Below, piece by piece: positions 36,883 through 48,127 of a stretch of 64,000 nucleotides of DNA (positions are counted from its first letter, which is position 1; each line of letters starts with the position of its first letter). The notes beneath the pieces are model-generated. The model ran no database searches. It was not told where the DNA came from and saw only the letters and a program-made list of their open reading frames with translations. The stretch comes from Euwallacea fornicatus. Taxonomy: Eukaryota > Arthropoda > Insecta > Coleoptera > Curculionidae. Location: the NCBI RefSeq assembly GCF_040115645.1, contig NC_089552.1:2170001-2234000 (forward strand). The letters are read 5' to 3'. Both the position numbers and the translations under genes were made by a program.

Positions 36883-39800
36883 TTACAATATTGCTGCGTC
36901 GTTGACGCTCCTACCCGTTATTAGCGGACTTAGGGTTCCTGGGACACGCTGTCCCCGTTCCATTTCGTAATGGGTATCCTTCGGAATGCCTGGAAGGTAA
37001 AAAGGGTAACAAATCAATTGCAAGAGCCTCGCGTAAGATTAAAATGACTGTATCTTTGCTTATTTCGTTTTAGCGTTATCCGAAAATACGCAACTAAAAA
37101 TGCGTAATTAATAATTCAAACTTTTTAGATTTCCCGGTGCAAAAAGGAAACATTAAATGAACAGAATATGCATTTTTTGTGGAAAATAATTTAAATTTGA
37201 AATTATATTACTTATTTCATATTCATTGTATCTACTTCTGCAATAACTTAAAGGAAACACTTTATGTATCTACTGCACACAATCAAAATTGATATTTAAC
37301 AGTATAATCTTATAATTAATAATGTTGCCCGATAACCCAATAGGTTACGGTTAAAATGCGGAATTTTGGTATTGATATTGTATGAAATTACACAATTTTT
37401 AAACCAAATTTCGAAATAACACGGCTTGAATAATAAAAACTAAATATTACTAAAATTACCAGCCTGTAAAATTTTCCTTCATAATTTCCCAATTGGTCCT
37501 TAAGGATGATTCATTTAAATAATTGATATTCACAGACTTATATTAACCCATATCGGACAAAAAAATATCAGAAAAATCATATTAAATACGTAAATTCGCA
37601 TATAACTGTGCAGTACTTGAAACAAGAAACGGAACGACACCATCGATTTTCCTCCGGAGAATTCCAGGTTTTACGAGTTCATCTGATATTCTATAAATGA
37701 CTGGGTAAATTTCTAGATAATAAAGCACACTGCTTCTATCAGTTTTCCTTTTGTACCTGGTCCTCGTTACAATTATCGATTATCAAAATTTATTTGAACG
37801 AGGTGATTATGACCTTGTTTCTCCAGAAAATTTAAAGCTGCAAATTCGAGGTCACCATTGCCATAAAAAACCGAATCTGCTCAACTTTTATATTATTCTT
37901 GCATAGTTGTTTCAGGCAAAGTCCATAATTTTGCGACAGATATGCCAATATATGTGGAGATTTAACGATGTTTGATCAAAATTCTTACGTTGCTATAATA
38001 AATTTTCTGCTCCCTATAAACCAACCCCTTCAGTTTTGTGTAGGTATAAACTGGGAATTGGAATTTTATGAGGTTGAAAACGAAAATTTTAAAACCAATT
38101 CAAATAAATCAACTGGAATTTTAATAACGAAAAACAAAAATATACACATGTGTACACCGCACTTCATAAGAACCAAAAATGTTATTAAATATCACACTTA
38201 CTGCTTTCTACAACTGCCTTAGATGGTATAAAGGACGCCACGAAGATGGCGCAAATGACCAGAAAAGCGCCAAAAACAAAGGGCGGCCCTGGGACGAGCT
38301 AAATATTATAATTAATTGTTAAAATCCTTAACACTATATTATTCTTCAAAACTACTTACTTGAGTATAAGACTCAAAGACCTGAGTCGAATGGGTAGCAT
38401 TGTGGCTATTTTCCCCGTCGTTTAGGTCAACATGGAACATGTAGAAAATCACCCCAAACATTGCGGGACCTAAGCCATTGCATAGGCCTCGCATACCCGT
38501 TACCATACCTGAAAATTGAGCATGTAAGGAACCCTAACTGACTTAAAATCTTAGTGTGATACCTTGAACCACTCCCTGGCGATCCGCGGTACTGTGGAGT
38601 GAAACAAAGGCCGATATCGCCGGGTACGTAATGGACCCGATAGAGGCCAGAATTCCGGCACCCCACATCATCCAAGTGGTCGTACCGAAACCGTACCATA
38701 AGAGCTGCAGCATTTCAAACAACAGTCCGATCATGATCGTATGTTTCGCTCCCAGATTTTTTATTAAAATACCTATTGCAAAGTCCATATAAGACCAGTC
38801 TTTAAAAAATTTATCATAAGCTTTACCTAAGGATAATTGAGTTATAACAGCTAAAAGCCCCACTAACCCTACGAAGACGGCCACCATTTTGGCACTCCAC
38901 CCCATGACTAATTTTAGATATACGAATATGCAACTGTACTGCCCCGCTTCAGGCAGGTAGCTAAGAAATACCGCTATGCAGAGCAGCAGAATCGTTGGAT
39001 CTTGACCAACATTCCTACAAATATTCACATTAATTCCACGAAAAATATTAAACGCACATTGTTTTACCTTAAAGCTGCAAAAGGGTCTGCTTGCTCCCAA
39101 CTTATAGGGGACACTCGTACTTTTTCAGGTAAAGATTCGGGAACAGCGACGAGAATGAAAAATACGTCTAAAATGGCTACGGCGGTGGCAAGGGCGACCA
39201 CTAGAGAGACCGACCATCTGCAGCGAGCATGAGAATACCATATATTCTTAGTACCATCTATTTAAAATCAGTACCTTTCCATTAAATAAGCTCCTAGAGC
39301 CGGAGAGATGACCATACTGGCAGCAAAAGTCCCGCTTACCAATCCATAAGCCAGAGATCGCTCTTTTTCATCCGTTACATCCGCTACATAGGCGAACACT
39401 ACACTGAACGTAACAGCAAACACTCCTGTTAAATAAATAAAAAACTATTTATTACATGACAAAACAAAAGAAATTAACTTAAAAATTATTAAGATTTGAT
39501 CATTCAATTGACAAAAGCAGACCAAAACTTGCCCAGTCCGATTAACATGAACTTTTGCCTATGGCTCTATGAAAATATGGGAAATTTATCTGTATGCAAA
39601 TACATGATAAGACCTAGTAGTCCCTACAGTGCAACACATACATAATTTTTATGTAAATAACTATTGTTTTTGTAAATTTTTAACCTCGTTTAATAATTGA
39701 GAAGCACTGCAGCCCTTCTGGTTGGTTAATGTGGTTAAAACAATAGATTAAGGTAAGGCCCACGGCGTTACAGGTTACCATCTTTCTTAACTAAATTTCA

Positions 39801-41260
39801 GTAAAATGAACGTCAAGTTCAGTGTGTCATAACGTAGTGAATTCGTATTTCCTAGAAAATAGTCACTGATATGAATGATATATATGAATTTTTATCCGTT
39901 CTAAAAGAGTAGAAAACTCAGCATGGGCTTTCTATAGTTGCTGATAATTATTATCAGTTCTATGACAGTGGGAAACTCAGCGTGAGCTTTTCCGCTAACT
40001 ATAAATATTAGAGATCTATTTACTGACAATTTGCGTGAGTAATGTTCCTGGTAAAGACACCTACACACTAATATGACTGATCTCAGGGACATTATGAATC
40101 CTTTGCAAATCTGCATGCAATTAATACTATATGTTAAGTTGACGCTGCAGCAAGTTATGTCAATTGAGTTGTGGATATAATATGGTTGCATAATAAGCAA
40201 TAAATAAGAAAAATCTCTCTAATTTAGAATTTACAAAATTTTTGTTTTTTTTTGCAATCATGCCGTATTATTGAACGTATTAGCATTAGAATATGCTAAC
40301 ATTGAAGTTAATTTGTTTGGCTTTAACCATGTCTTATTAAGCAATGTTAAGGGATGTTTAGCAATTCAAATAGGATCAGGTTTATTGTAAATTCTAACCT
40401 AAGCTATTTGGACAATACATTTTATAGTCGCATTGATAAGATACCAATTACGGGCAAGTGAGCAAATAGTAGAATCGAATAGTAGTGACATCAGCTTAAA
40501 ATGGCAAGTTGATAGCCACGGCCAAAAATATTGAGAAGTGTGAAATAAAATTCAGTTTACCTGATATTGAAATCATAGCAAAAAACCAGAATGTGTTGAT
40601 GGTCATCAATGGAATGGGTAAACAAGTGAAAAATACTGTCACCAAGAGAAACAACTTCCTGCAATGATAAAAAAATCATTACTATTAATATTTCTAAATC
40701 GAGATATTTTGTATACCTTCCACAAACATCACTGAGGGCACCGATCAGAGGAGCGCTCAGGAAGCTGAGAATCCCCTTTATCCCCATGATAAGACCGTTC
40801 ATGAGGAACGTGTGATCAGGGAACGTAGAATTCAGCACGGAGATTACGGGCATCGTGAGCAGACCCCATGCGAAGAACTCCAGGAAAATCACCACTAAAG
40901 CATGGTATAACGAGGGTCTCCCAATACCAGATGTCTAAAATTGGAAAAAACTCATTATGTTAGGAGGGTGAAGAGTTATCGATAAAATTCCTAGTGCTGG
41001 GTCCGATGTGTATGGATCTATACTGGTATTAATGGCCATTTTATCAGTTGAAACAAAGTTTAAATGGAATAACTTTTAATTAGAGGCCGTATACGCTTCA
41101 TTTCCGAGAATTATTGAGAATAGCTTACCTCAATCCTAAAAAATGAATTGTCATATGTTTCACGCCTATTAATTACAATTAAACTTAAGTCGCTATCATC
41201 AGTGTCAGCTTCAATCGAAGTCCACTTATCTGAATCAACCGTCACTTTGGTGTAAGTCAT
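36883..41260 (-). CDS. MFSD14: MFSD14/HIAT1-type major facilitator transporter
   Basis: Ten exons join in phase to 499 aa: 41260-41129, 40934-40717, 40658-40561, 39425-39275, 39217-39068, 39014-38827, 38772-38563, 38508-38360, 38298-38202, 36989-36883. It follows the vertebrate hippocampus-abundant-transcript (MFSD14) family along its length: VIFLEFFAWGLLTMPVISVL in TM1, FLSAPLIGALSDVCGRK (the MFS A-like loop motif after TM2), AYVADVTDEKERSLAYG, LSYLPEAGQYSCIFVYLK, LLWYGFGTTTWMMWGAG and VVQGMVTGMRGLCNGLGPA. About 12 membrane segments are expected. The N-terminal ~55 residues and C-terminal ~40 residues are hydrophilic and cytosolic by family topology. The substrate is not established; vertebrate members are orphan or proposed solute carriers. 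The 54-nt intron 6 is in frame and stop-free (see the separate entry). Introns of ~1.1-1.2 kb precede exons 4 and 10. Confidence 0.95.
38773..38826 (-). other. In-frame stop-free 54-nt intron of the MFSD14-like gene
   Basis: It starts gtaaag and ends gcaatag on the minus strand, 54 nt long. The conserved protein alignment runs directly from LSL to GILIKNLG across it, so it is spliced in the canonical product. Its length is a multiple of three and it contains no in-frame stop, so retention would add 18 residues in the loop between membrane segments of the second half of the transporter. Confidence 0.8.
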
Positions 41261-43939
41261 GGTTTACTCAACAGGAGATTGAAAGTATAATGAGGAGTTA
41301 ACATAGCGTTTTCCTTAAGAAACAGAAATATGTAACTTAACACATAGGTTAATACTGAGGCTAATACCGTGAATAACAATATACAGTAACTTTTTCGCTA
41401 CTATGCACATGGAGTTTCAGTGAGTGCAAGGAAGAGGCAATTAGGCGATTGATAAATGCGATGAAAACAGGCGACTGTTATTGACTTGCAAGCAATAAGC
41501 CTTAATCCAAGGACAGATCATTTCATAAAAAGGGTTTGTTTTTCAATTGATGCGTTCTAAAAATACCATTGTCACCGTGATATTTGTAGAGGTACGACTA
41601 CATTAAAATTTATCATAGAATTTGTTCTCCAACAACTCATTCAAATTTGCACTTTCTTCTATTTTCTACATTCGAATTATGGCGTACTGCTTGCAATTCA
41701 ACGACGCTAACCTGTCTCTCTCACACTTATCAGCAGCCTAATTATCTTTTGTTTGCTCTCACTAAAATTCCAAGTGTATAACAGCGAAAAACGTACTGTA
41801 TGTGGGCAAAACCCAAAACAAATAGCTTTGGCACAGTTTAGTGTTTGCCACTATAGGTAAGAGTAGTATACCTTATCTCAGACTATAATCCTGATACCGG
41901 AATTTGTTGAAAAACGCAAATTTTTCAATAATGACAAGCATCAATAAATTTACATTGTTATTCTACTTATACGTAACACTAAGATGATTCAAATTGGATG
42001 GTATTTCCAAACTGTCGTAAATACCTAGCTAATCTACAAACGGCAGTGAAAGATTTTCCTGTATCTGCATTAAAATTAATTCTAAAATTTTCAATTTCCA
42101 GTTTACAGATATTTCCTGAAGGTTCAATGTGTTGTGTCAAAATAAGGAAGTACTCGTGAAGAGTTGCATTACGGGTGCTTCATCACCACTATGACTATGG
42201 TGGCTGTTAAATCTCAAATTGATGTAGCCATAGCATTTCCGATACAGTCACAGAAGCAGGACAATAGAAAAAATGACCATTTTTACTTACGGGGGGGAAA
42301 CTGAGATAGCATTTTTTGAACCTCCTAAAATTGAGCACATATCTCTTGAAACAATAATACGCGATTAACCAACACATATTATCATCATCATTGCTTGTAG
42401 TGTAAGGCTGCAGAATTATTTCACCGTCATAAAAAAAAACACTTATTTTTCCTTACAAGTTTCTGTCCAATCAGTGTCACAGGAGAGTTAATAATGACGA
42501 CTTTATTAAAAATTGCTTCATAATCGTGGTATCACATATCTAAGCGGTTTATTCTTTGTGCATGAAAAATCGCTGTGTTGAAAAATGTTATCACTAACAA
42601 AATTTGATTTCATAGAGTCTATTCGGAATTGTCTCACCACACTGAAATCAAATCGGAGACTAAAACTATAACTCTTATAAAGCTCTTTTTTGTCAAAGTC
42701 CTATAATCACATTTATCTTACTCTGTGATAAAAGCACGATAAAATATTGATATCAAAACTGTACACATCATGCTCATTTAAATACCTCACAGCAGACATA
42801 AATTCCTATAGACACCAGCACAAAGATAATAATTTGCATTGTTAGTCATAGACACTTTGTACTGAATTGAAGTATTATAGTTTGGATATTTTACGCTTTC
42901 CGAACAAAATACCGAAATACACTGTAGTGTATTCTATTCTCGATCTTATTTATGGAGACCCACAGCAGAAAACTTAAACGTGTCTACAAAAAGAAAGAAG
43001 ACATTTCAAATCAATAAATAACCTTATTGACTTGTTACAGCAAACTAAAATGAACGCTACTTAATTTGTTCTGGATAAATTCACAGAAATTGTTGAATAA
43101 TTAAAATAAAGCTCCCACTTTGTAGTTTATAAGTAAAGTTTCACTTTCAGTGGAGGTTTGTTAAGGTACCTACCGAATTCTCATACAGAGTACCTACCAC
43201 TGAGTTTCAGTAAACATATGTGTCTTTATGCATGTTAGAACGAGGCATTACGGTTCAAATATACGGCATGTAACAAAGTTTACTAATCACCTCATATCGT
43301 ATTTATTAAATATATTGAATTACCTTCGAAGGATTAATCTCGATTGCTCCATTATTGTAATCAATTATTTGTTTATTAAATATTTGGATGAAACATCAAG
43401 AGTGATTGTTAAAAAAAACTGACGTAGCCGTTAAAATATCACAGGCATGATAGGTATTTCGGAAACAGCGTAAGATTATATCGATCAAATGAGGAACTTT
43501 TACAAAGTTTATTTAGCCAAAACGCAGAACTATCGAGTTTTATTAAATTTGGTAAACAATGCGACAAATTAGCCGTTTTTGGGAGAACGACGATTTTATT
43601 TTTTTTAATATTTGATTAGTTTCAGAAAGGAAACATTTTTTGAGGAAGATGTGTTGGTACATTGATATGCCAATGATGCCCATTGGAATTTTTACATTAC
43701 GAAAGCTATTTCGGCAAAGTTTACTTGATTCCTCCAAATTTTGCTTGAATATTTTCATTTTATTTCACGCTTAAAAAGTGTACAAATGAAAACTAAAAAT
43801 TTTTTGGGAAAATTAAGCTTCATTAAAAACATACTTATTGAAAATGTTAAATAATATTCATTACTATCTATAGACTTTTACCGTTTATGGAGTAGATAAT
43901 AAACGTTCTTACAATAAAAGCTTAGAGATTTTGATTCAA
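41261..43939. other. Upstream of the MFSD14-like gene, no gene recognised
   Basis: AT-rich; it should hold the promoter and any 5' UTR exon of the minus-strand transporter gene. No coding frame resembles a known family. Confidence 0.45.
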
Positions 43940-44330
43940 AGAATTATCAAGCCATTTTCGAACATTTTTATCTTTAGAGAGCCACTGATTAGCTAAACGC
44001 GACTGCGTTGATCTAAATAAGTAGAAGTCAGAAGGAGCTACATCTGGAGAATATGTCGCATGCTGAAGAATTTATTAGACTAAGAATTAACGAATGAATT
44101 CCTGAATCGGTTTTGTTGTATGTGGTTGAGCATTGTAACCCAGAACTACCACTTTCTGACTTCTGTGGCCCGTAAATGGTCTTTTTACCTCTAGAGCTTC
44201 ACTTAATTTGAGCTTTTGGGCCTGATAACGTTTAGCTGTAACAGTTTGACTGTGTTCCAGAAAAGCTCATAGTAAATGACTCTCTTCCAGTCTCACCAAA
44301 CAGAACAAAGCTTTCTTGGTAATCCATAAT
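43940..44330 (-). mobile_element. Decayed mariner transposase, C-terminal half
   Basis: Read on the minus strand from 44330 downward, fragments in shifting frames match a Mos1-type mariner: a WDWKGV-like block followed by YYELL-like sequence, then LGYNAQPHTT (decayed DNARPH), then YSPDVAPSDFYLFRS with the last catalytic region, then WLSKDKNVRKWLD. It is frameshifted and has lost its N-terminal half, so it is inactive. It is closer to a different mariner subfamily than the copy at 3149-4014, judging by the SDFYLFRS block. Confidence 0.8.
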
Positions 44331-46591
44331 TTTCTGCATTTAGGATTGTTACACAGTATCCCCTTTTCATATCTCATAGTAATTTTGTATCAAAAATTAT
44401 TTCTTTGATGCATAACAAGTTCATGTGAATGTTAACTCTTAGATTTGTGTTGTTTTGGGCTTGCTATCTACCTCCATCAAATTTTCATATCTCAGGTATA
44501 GTGCACTAATAATTAAAATACTCAAATCTGTAGTAAATTATCTAGTGGCCTTTTCTTGTTTTAAACAACACACCTCTTTTGCATTAATATCTAATTATTA
44601 TTTATTGATCTTGTGGTCCATGAATTTCCAATGCCAAATACTCAGACTAGATAATAAAATATTATAGGAGAACTTATTGCAAAACATAAATGTATTGGGG
44701 TCAGTTTTACTCCTGTTAACTCATAGGTGTTACTCAAGGAGATAATATAAGAAAAAGGGAGAAAAACTTGAATATGGTAATTTATTATATAAAACTCAGT
44801 TGGTATGAGTTAAAACACAATTGTGAAGTATTTACACTCAATAATTTCAAAATTTTTCAATACATCCTTTGATTTCAGTTAAGAGAAACTTGAAAAATAA
44901 GACCTTGATTTCTTGAGTGATAAATTTGTATGACCCAAATATTGAAAATTAGAAAGCTATAAATTTTTCCCCAGATCTTGCATGCTACTAGCAACCAGAT
45001 TTAATGTGTTGAACTAGCTTATTATGAGTATGGTATCCAACAGTATACTGGGGCAAGTAGAGTGTTCTAAATAAGCTCCCTTTCAGTTCCATAAAGCAAT
45101 GTAGTAAAAGCATTTGTATAAGTAGATTCCTACAATGCTCTTCAATCTTTCAGCAAGGGGACATATGAGTAACATTTTGTTTGTGTTTGAGATTTTGGAT
45201 TCCATCATAAATTTGTATCAAACTTGAAAATTATAACAATCAAGTAGTATCAGCTTAAACATCATATTATCACTAAGATTAAAACTTTGGTTTAATGTTT
45301 ATGTTAATATGATTATAGTGTGAATGACTCTCAATAAAATTATAATTGGTATGATATGACAATCTCTCGAATCATGTATCAAGTTATGTATCATGCTTTG
45401 ACTAAGGCTGTTGTTACTTCAGCATCCAAGTTTTTCTCATGAATGTTAAATGTGTAGAGTTCTTAAAAATTATTTACATGGGGTTTTTGCACCACTATCT
45501 CCCAATTTACTAACAATATCTATTCAAATAGACCGCCCTTAAAACAAGCAACACTTCAACCAAATGACTTCAATGAAATTGAAGAAAGGTCGTCATTAAA
45601 AAAATGCACGAATTGATTGATAGACGATATCGCAGTTAACATAATTGCCGTACAAATTTTTCAATGGAATATACACCTTTTCATTTGTAATGAAAGCCTG
45701 AACATGACAACTTACGGTAACGACCCCATCTTTGACGATGGATTTCCTGGAACGGATTATCATCCCAACGACCCTCTTGGACCGTTTGGCTTTCATTCTT
45801 GCCAACGTTCGTCTTTCACCTCAGACAAGAGTACACAAGATATTTTTAATTAGAAACACAGCATTTTTGTATTTTGGATTTTAGTTTGGGTTACCAATAC
45901 GAACGAACACAAATGCATCATTCGACTCTTCCGACTTTTGTCCTCCTTCACCATAACCGTTTGACATTTATGTCTACTGACGTCTGACGTTTTAATTAAG
46001 ATAATAGAGGTATTACGCTCTGGGAGTCACTTCTTTTCTGATGAGACTTAACTTTGACCTCTTTTTGTGTCATAATTTTTTAAAAATAAATTATGATGAG
46101 ATGCCTGGAGTGTTTGGCAGGGAATTATAGAATTCAGTGGACATATAACTCGGTAATATGTACATATATGACACTTCGTTTTAATGGCATATTAGATAGG
46201 AGATTGTAGACATGTTAATGTTGGTATACTAATTGAGGTTGCATATTTTATGAAAAGATATATTTATATAATTTATATCTTTTTTAAATGTTTTTTTTAT
46301 CATCTCAGCATTTTCCAACTAATTTGTTAAAGTATACTTATAGTCTACTTTGTTTACCACGTAAATGTTTCACTCCTTCAACTCCGTACTTTGTACATAA
46401 TTTTCAGAAATGACGTATACGACAACTTTTCTTAAGGTTATGTATGTTTACTTATTTCTTTTTCGATGCTAGTACATCAAAAAACTTTATTTTATTTCAA
46501 TTTTTTGTGTTTTACGTAACTTTCCCTGATATTTTATTAAGTAAATTTTAAATTACTTTAAGGAGAAAAGTATTTACGTAAAAATCAAATA
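44331..46591. other. Intergenic, with one weak exon-like frame
   Basis: Mostly AT-rich without recognisable genes. On the minus strand at about 45796-45716 an ATG opens a 27-codon basic frame (MKAKRSKRVVGMIIRSRK...) that ends exactly at a strong donor (acc|gtaagttg), with a longer gene-like composition than its surroundings. No partner exon was identified, so it is not called as a gene. Confidence 0.35.
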
Positions 46592-46738
46592 ATGACACTG
46601 CCTTCAAATGCAAAGAAGCTGCTTTTAGTAGGAGGAGTGGCTCTAACACTTCACATTGGTTTTCTTTGCATAAAACCGATTGTGGCCCCTGAAAAGAAAC
46701 AGGACAATGAAATAGTAGAAAAACTAAAGAGTCTTTAG
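46592..46738 (+). CDS. Small single-pass membrane protein, 48 aa (candidate microprotein)
   Basis: An ATG in acceptable context (caaataATG) opens 48 codons ending in TAG. The protein starts MTLPSNAKKLLLVGGVALTL, continues through a hydrophobic segment (about residues 9-27) to a KPIV motif, and ends with a charged tail (PEKKQDNEIVEKLKSL). The layout is a short N-terminus, one membrane helix with positive residues before it, and an acidic/basic coiled tail. It is typical of tiny mitochondrial or ER membrane proteins such as PIGBOS1 or cytochrome-oxidase assembly factors; that comparison is by topology only. An aataaata signal follows within 50 bp, which supports a short transcript. Alternatively it lies in the 3' flank of GABA-B-R1 by chance. 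Confidence 0.5.
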   Translation: MTLPSNAKKLLLVGGVALTLHIGFLCIKPIVAPEKKQDNEIVEKLKSL

Positions 46739-48127
46739 TGTTACAACCGTTATTATACAGATCGTTTTAGTACATAAATATATATATAGTTTTTATAAGT
46801 AAGTATCTTCCTCATATTTCAAGTATAGCAATTAAAAAGACGTAGTTTTGTAGAAAATCTTATGGAAAGCCAAGTGAACTGATCAAGCACCATAGCAATT
46901 ATCTAACTGACTAACATAATTAAAAGGGTTTCATAATTTATGTTGTCATTTATTTTATTTAAGTATCTATGATTCTGTTTTTGCAATATGTTTCTAGGGT
47001 CATCAATACTCTGGAAATTGAGTCTAACAAGAATTTCAGCTATAACTAATACAAACATAATATTTTTGAGTTTGAAAGAGTTATCAAAGGAAGTTCAATT
47101 ACTTTCACAAATTATATTTTCATATATGTAATTCAGTGTGTATTTTAAGTACCTCAGAATCAACTGTGGAAAGGTAATTGTCCCATAGGAAACTACAGAT
47201 CTCTCCATAAAAGTATAACAAACTGTCCATAACAAATCTTAAATTCTTTAATAAAATTTACCTTTTAAATTCAATTTTTTGTGTTTAAGGTATAGACAAA
47301 CACATTCTGTACTGGTAGATCCTGTGATTTTTCAAAGAAAACCATTCAACTTTACTTTTATTTCTTTGTGTAGCATTGACAGATATTTTCAGAGTTCTTG
47401 TCTGTTTAGATTTAATTCCTGTGTTGTGACTTTGAACCCACCAGTTAAGACTCATTTCAACTACATATACTTAAACATTAATAGTTGTATTTGGATTCAG
47501 AGAAAGTCTATTTTGACCTATTCCAAGAATAAATGTGTCATTATTTTTTGAATATGTAATTACTTTCTGGGTAAGTACAAAGCATTCCAACTAGGACTGA
47601 AAACTCCTTTCCCTTGAGTCACCTCAAATTTATCAAGCCATGTATAACTAAAAAGTACACAATACATACTAGGTACATATATCCGAGACATATTAATTGA
47701 CAATATTGAGTTGTAATGCTTTTTCATCAAAATGCATGTAACTCCAAGTAAATACAAGTATTTTAGGCAAATTTAAGTTTTTAAGATAGATTGTCCAATT
47801 AGGTGTATTTATTATCCATTCAGGAACTGATTTTTAAAAATATATTGTGTTGTAGATATATACACTGTTAGACAAATGTAAAGGAACTTATGTCAGTGTG
47901 TTCCTGCTTGATACACATTCTCGTTTATGAAGTGTAATGGACCTGTCCCATATTACTTTAAGAGTTGCTTTACTTTCATCCCATAGTGTGTATTTATAAC
48001 AAAATTGAGTCTGTATATAATATTGATTGCTGCGATAATAAAAATAAGTTTACAAATCATTGCCCTTCAATAACTTCGCTGAATCCTTCAAAAATAACGT
48101 CATTTAGTGCATCTCCTGATCTTAAAT
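46739..48127. other. 3' flank of GABA-B-R1, no gene recognised
   Basis: AT-rich sequence downstream of the minus-strand receptor stop codon, presumably its 3' UTR in part. No conserved open frame was seen. Confidence 0.45.
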
